Notes under the pieces: generated by a model
The model's database searches: none
Seen by the model: only the letters and a program-made list of their open reading frames with translations
Told to the model about the DNA's origin: nothing
Part shown: piece by piece, positions 5,936 through 8,589 of the stretch
Position numbering within the stretch: position 1 is the stretch's first letter
How the letters are laid out: every line of letters starts with the position of its first letter
Source: Gammaproteobacteria bacterium
Lineage (GTDB): Bacteria > Pseudomonadota > Gammaproteobacteria > Eutrophobiales > Eutrophobiaceae
Assembly (NCBI GenBank): GCA_009843675.1
Contig: VYCZ01000222.1
Location: 1-8,589, forward strand
Direction of reading: 5' to 3'
DNA: 8,589 nucleotides
Position numbers and translations under genes: made by a program

Positions 5936-6643
5936 TTATGGCTGGAACAAAACGGCACACCACTTCCGTAGCGAGTTAAGTACGCCCGCCGTTTTGTCCT
6001 GCTTCGTAAGCTTATCCGTCCTGGACAGTTCCATCTGTATCCAGGGTTTTTCCTGACCGTAATGCCGGGTTATATAACCACCGGCAAAGGGGACATTAAC
6101 AGCGACACGTTGTCCGAATTCTGCTTCCATTATCCGTGCCAGTAATATAATCCAGTCTTCCGGGCAGGTTTCGTGATTGACGTTTCCAAGACAGATCAAA
6201 GGCCGCTCCTGACCCGGGTCCGGACCGACCGGTGGACCGTGTGCTGCCATGGTATGGCAATCTATACATGCAGACACACCCTGCATCGTTGACAAGCTCG
6301 CCAACGCCTGGTGGTATGGGACGTAGTACCTTTCAATCAGCGCGGCTATTGTATCTGCGTCCGGATAATCAAGATAAACCGGCACGTCCCAGCAAGTATG
6401 GGTCTTGATAATACCGTCTTTCCTGAAGTCATCGGTAGCCCGGTTCAGATCGACTATCGCCCGGGCAGTTTCCGATTTCCGGAAAGCCATGACATGGGGT
6501 TCGAGCGGTGAATAAATCTCGTCTGCGCCTTCGTCACCGTCTTCGATTACCTCCCGTGCAGTCAGCGCGCAGATATCCTTGACCTCATCCGGGACCCGGA
6601 CCCCGCAGTGGGGTACGGGCAAAGCCAGCGGCAACACACTCAA
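5936..6643 (-). CDS. N-formylglutamate amidohydrolase family protein
   Basis: The 235-residue product matches the FGase family (Pfam PF05013), zinc hydrolases that in histidine breakdown (HutG) turn N-formyl-L-glutamate into glutamate and formate. Family landmarks run in order: VPHCGVRVP (10-18), VDLNRATDD (64-72), CIDCHTM (126-132), NVPFAGGYITRHYG (183-196) and IQMELSR (202-208). It is cytosolic, with no signal peptide. The open frame begins at TTG 6643, overlapping the stop of the upstream GGT-like gene (TTGA). A GTG at 6637 is an equally good start, and both leave the domain intact. No other histidine-degradation gene is next to it, so hutG is not implied. The overlap with a gamma-glutamyltransferase-like gene suggests action on a glutamate derivative made by that enzyme. 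Substrate is inferred. Confidence 0.82.
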   Translation of the reverse strand: MSVLPLALPVPHCGVRVPDEVKDICALTAREVIEDGDEGADEIYSPLEPHVMAFRKSETARAIVDLNRATDDFRKDGIIKTHTCWDVPVYLDYPDADTIAALIERYYVPYHQALASLSTMQGVSACIDCHTMAAHGPPVGPDPGQERPLICLGNVNHETCPEDWIILLARIMEAEFGQRVAVNVPFAGGYITRHYGQEKPWIQMELSRTDKLTKQDKTAGVLNSLRKWCAVLFQP

Positions 6644-8238
6644 TCAGGTCCGCCTGCCGAACCGTCGCGGCGGGGATCGGCAACTCCCATCAGTTCACCC
6701 TGTGGCTCCCGAATGACAAGCTGCACGCTGCCCAGGTAGAAAGAGTAGGGGTCCCGGGCATCTATCTCAAACCCATGCCTGCTCAGCAGCTTTGGAATAT
6801 CGTCACGGAAACGGGAAGCTTCCAGGGAGACTTTACCCCGGACCGAGCAATGCATGCGCGGGGCTTCCACGGCATCGAACGGATGGGCGCCGCGCTGGAG
6901 GCGCAACAGGACCTGTACGATGGCCGAAACTATTCGCTCGCTTCCCGGGGAACCGATAACCAGCCAGGGTTGCCGCCCCTTGAAGACAATCGTCGGCGCC
7001 ACGCTGGCCCAGGGAACGGCATTGGGACGCAGGAAGTAAGGGTGCGTGATGTCTTTATACTCAAAAGAGGTCATGTAGTTGTTGTATAAAAAGCCCAGGT
7101 CCGGCGCAGCGGTAAAGGAGCCGTACACCTGTTCGATGGATTGTGTGATGCCGATCACATTGCCGTGTTTGTCCATGGCCGACAAATGAGTGGTTTCCCC
7201 CTGTGTCGTGATGCGGCGCCTGATCCGCTTCGCAACGGAGGTCGCATAACTTTTTTCGATAATGTCCTGGCCCATTTCCAGTTCCTGGGCGAACAGGGCA
7301 GGGTCATCGGGCTGGTCGGCCCGGTCCAGGTTGGCCTTGCGCAGGATATGGGCCAGCAGCAGCGCGCCATCGGGCTTATCCGGGTCCTGTAACTTATCGG
7401 GGAACTGTTCCAGCAGGTTCAGCGCTTCAATCAGGGTGCGGCCGGCGCCGGGAGGGCCGAATGTGAAAATACGCAAGTTGGAAAAGCGCGTCGCCAACGG
7501 GCGCCGTTCGATTGGCCAGGGGATCTGCGCCAGGTCGTCATCCCGGATATAACCCCCGTTTGCTTCCATATCGGCATGTATCTTTTTTGCTATCTCGCCC
7601 TGGTAGAAATCCTCAATGCCGGCCTCGGCCAGGCGTTTGAGCGTTTCGGCCAGCACCGGTTGCTTGAAGTTGCTGCCTATCGCCCAGGGCTGTGTGCCGT
7701 TTCTCAAAAAGAACGGCGCTGCCGTTCCCTGTTTCAGGTATTTCAGTTCACGCCGGGTCAGGTAGTGCTGCAGTGGAGAAACAGGGTATCCCTGTTCTGC
7801 AAAATAGATGGCCGGTTGCAGGACCTCGGCAAGCGGTTTTGTGCCGTACCTCGACAGGGTATAGGCAAGCACGGCAGGAGTGCTGGGCACGGTTGTTGCC
7901 TTATGACCCCGTAACCTGAGAGAGCGATCCAGTTCCCCGGGAATGACGCGGTTAGGCGCGCGGGTACCGCCATCCAGCGCTATTTTCCTTTTCGATTCAG
8001 TCTCATACAACAACGCCATGGTCTGCCCGCCAAGCCCCGATGCAGCCGGTTCCACGACACCAAGTGCGAACGCTGCGGCCACCGCTGCATCCACTGCATT
8101 ACCGCCGTTCCTGAGGATTTCCACGCCTGCATTGGTCGCCAGATAATGTGAAGTTGCGAGCATTCCGTGTTTGCTGATACTGACGCGCTGCGGATAAACG
8201 ATCCGGCGATCCCGGGGATCAACCAGATCGGTATCCAT
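6640..8238 (-). CDS. ggt: Divergent gamma-glutamyltransferase-like N-terminal-nucleophile hydrolase
   Basis: The 532-residue product has the GGT layout. GMLATSHYLATNAG, GGNAVDAAVA and GVVEPAASGLGG form the N-terminal half. GETTHLSAMDKHGN contains the autocleavage threonine (T349-T350-H351). GSPGSERI lies in the small subunit. Known GGTs self-cleave before this threonine and then hydrolyse or transfer gamma-glutamyl groups. There is no signal peptide, so it is likely cytosolic, unlike the periplasmic E. coli enzyme. ATG 8238 is preferred: AAGG six bases upstream, 25 bases after the previous stop, and 'DRRIVYPQR' close to the conserved start of the fold. A longer frame from 8364 would overlap the upstream gene. 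By my alignment, several glutamate-contact residues of E. coli GGT are replaced (R114, N411, Q430, D433), which fits the YwrD/acylase-like branch better than classical glutathione hydrolases. It is in an operon with FGase- and M20-like genes. Confidence 0.87.
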   Translation of the reverse strand: MDTDLVDPRDRRIVYPQRVSISKHGMLATSHYLATNAGVEILRNGGNAVDAAVAAAFALGVVEPAASGLGGQTMALLYETESKRKIALDGGTRAPNRVIPGELDRSLRLRGHKATTVPSTPAVLAYTLSRYGTKPLAEVLQPAIYFAEQGYPVSPLQHYLTRRELKYLKQGTAAPFFLRNGTQPWAIGSNFKQPVLAETLKRLAEAGIEDFYQGEIAKKIHADMEANGGYIRDDDLAQIPWPIERRPLATRFSNLRIFTFGPPGAGRTLIEALNLLEQFPDKLQDPDKPDGALLLAHILRKANLDRADQPDDPALFAQELEMGQDIIEKSYATSVAKRIRRRITTQGETTHLSAMDKHGNVIGITQSIEQVYGSFTAAPDLGFLYNNYMTSFEYKDITHPYFLRPNAVPWASVAPTIVFKGRQPWLVIGSPGSERIVSAIVQVLLRLQRGAHPFDAVEAPRMHCSVRGKVSLEASRFRDDIPKLLSRHGFEIDARDPYSFYLGSVQLVIREPQGELMGVADPRRDGSAGGPD

Positions 8239-8263
8239 AAACTGCCTTGTTTGTCTGTTCACA

Positions 8264-8589
8264 TCAGTCCGTCTGGGACAACAGGTATTCCGAAAGCAGT
8301 AAGGTGCGTTGCACGAGGCTGATACGGGAGACGGACTCTCGACTCGTGTATAATTCCCTGGCAACGGGGCCTATGCCGCAGAGGGCGGGCACGAAATCAG
8401 GCACCAGGCCGGCGGCAGAGGGCATCAGCAAGGACTCTGTCTTAATGGGTATATCCCATTTTTCAGCGATAGCCATATATCGCCGCGCCAGCGCCTCGTT
8501 CCTGCGGCGTTCGGGCATGGGCGGCCGTTCCGAGATTAATGCCAGGTTCCACTTGACGCCATCGCCTTTCAGGATACTTCTCATAGAAC
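8264..8589 (-). CDS. M20-type metallopeptidase-like protein, C-terminal fragment (cut by window edge)
   Basis: The frame is open to the right edge (TCT codon before the ATG at 8584-8582) and ends at 8264, so about the last 107 residues are visible. ISERPPMPE, a long helix (NEALARRYMAIAEKW), PDFVPALCGIGPVARELYTSRESV and SLVQRTLLLSEYLL resemble the end of M20 carboxypeptidases of the glutamate carboxypeptidase type ('..G.GP.G...H(S/T)..E.(V/I)....L..R..LL...L'). These are zinc enzymes that remove terminal amino acids or acyl groups. Here the usual metal-ligand histidine before (S/T)xxE appears as tyrosine (LYTSRE), and the SDAN-type motif appears as PSAAG, so the site may be altered. It is the first visible gene of the leftward operon, 25 bases before the GGT-like gene. 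The family call is moderate because the N-terminal catalytic half is outside the window. Confidence 0.55.
   Translation of the reverse strand, partial: SMRSILKGDGVKWNLALISERPPMPERRRNEALARRYMAIAEKWDIPIKTESLLMPSAAGLVPDFVPALCGIGPVARELYTSRESVSRISLVQRTLLLSEYLLSQTD

Noticed and set aside
6311..7914. Several plus-strand open frames opposite the FGase- and GGT-like genes
   Set aside because: They are antisense shadows of well-supported coding sequence, with no ribosome sites or family motifs.
8239..8364. Extension of the GGT-like protein upstream to an ATG at 8364
   Set aside because: The added 42 residues are cysteine-rich with no GGT resemblance, overlap the M20-like gene in another frame, and the ATG at 8238 has an AAGG ribosome site six bases upstream.

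Overview
The window looks like ordinary chromosomal DNA of a Proteobacterium, probably a gammaproteobacterium. This rests on gene families, operon style (short overlaps, sigma70-type promoters, GGAG-type ribosome sites) and moderate-to-high GC coding sequence. No 16S or other decisive marker is present, so the taxonomic call is weak. No rRNA, tRNA, CRISPR array, insertion sequence or attachment site was recognised. No gap between genes exceeds 300 bases.

Left part (1-2756, all genes on +). The window opens in the C-terminal half of an AbrB/MazE-type antitoxin with no toxin gene behind it. A PHP-domain DNA-repair nuclease of the endonuclease Q family (241-1629) follows. Next comes a complete Phd/VapC-type toxin-antitoxin pair (1719-2377) with a textbook sigma70 promoter and a quasi-palindromic operator candidate. 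A 77-residue DUF1640-like small membrane protein (2523-2756) closes this part. The 177-base gap after it carries a short minus-strand reading frame that looks like a bare signal peptide.

Middle (2934-5895, +). Three tightly packed genes form a membrane/ion operon: a CmpX-like MscS-family channel protein, a soluble protein made only of the MgtE N-domain plus CBS pair, and a full MgtE magnesium transporter. The second gene looks like a detached copy of the transporter's own sensor region and may regulate it.

Right part (5936-8589, all on -). Three genes are read leftward: the C-terminus of an M20-type peptidase-like protein (cut by the window edge), a divergent gamma-glutamyltransferase-like hydrolase, and an N-formylglutamate amidohydrolase-family protein whose start overlaps the previous stop. 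The GGT-like protein keeps the autoprocessing Thr-Thr-His but has lost most residues that hold a free alpha-amino glutamyl group in E. coli GGT. With a neighbour that normally acts on N-blocked glutamate, this suggests a small pathway for an N-acylated or otherwise blocked gamma-glutamyl compound. This is the most interesting inference in the window, and it is not proven by sequence. The MgtE and FGase genes converge with only 40 bases between them and no obvious terminator hairpin.
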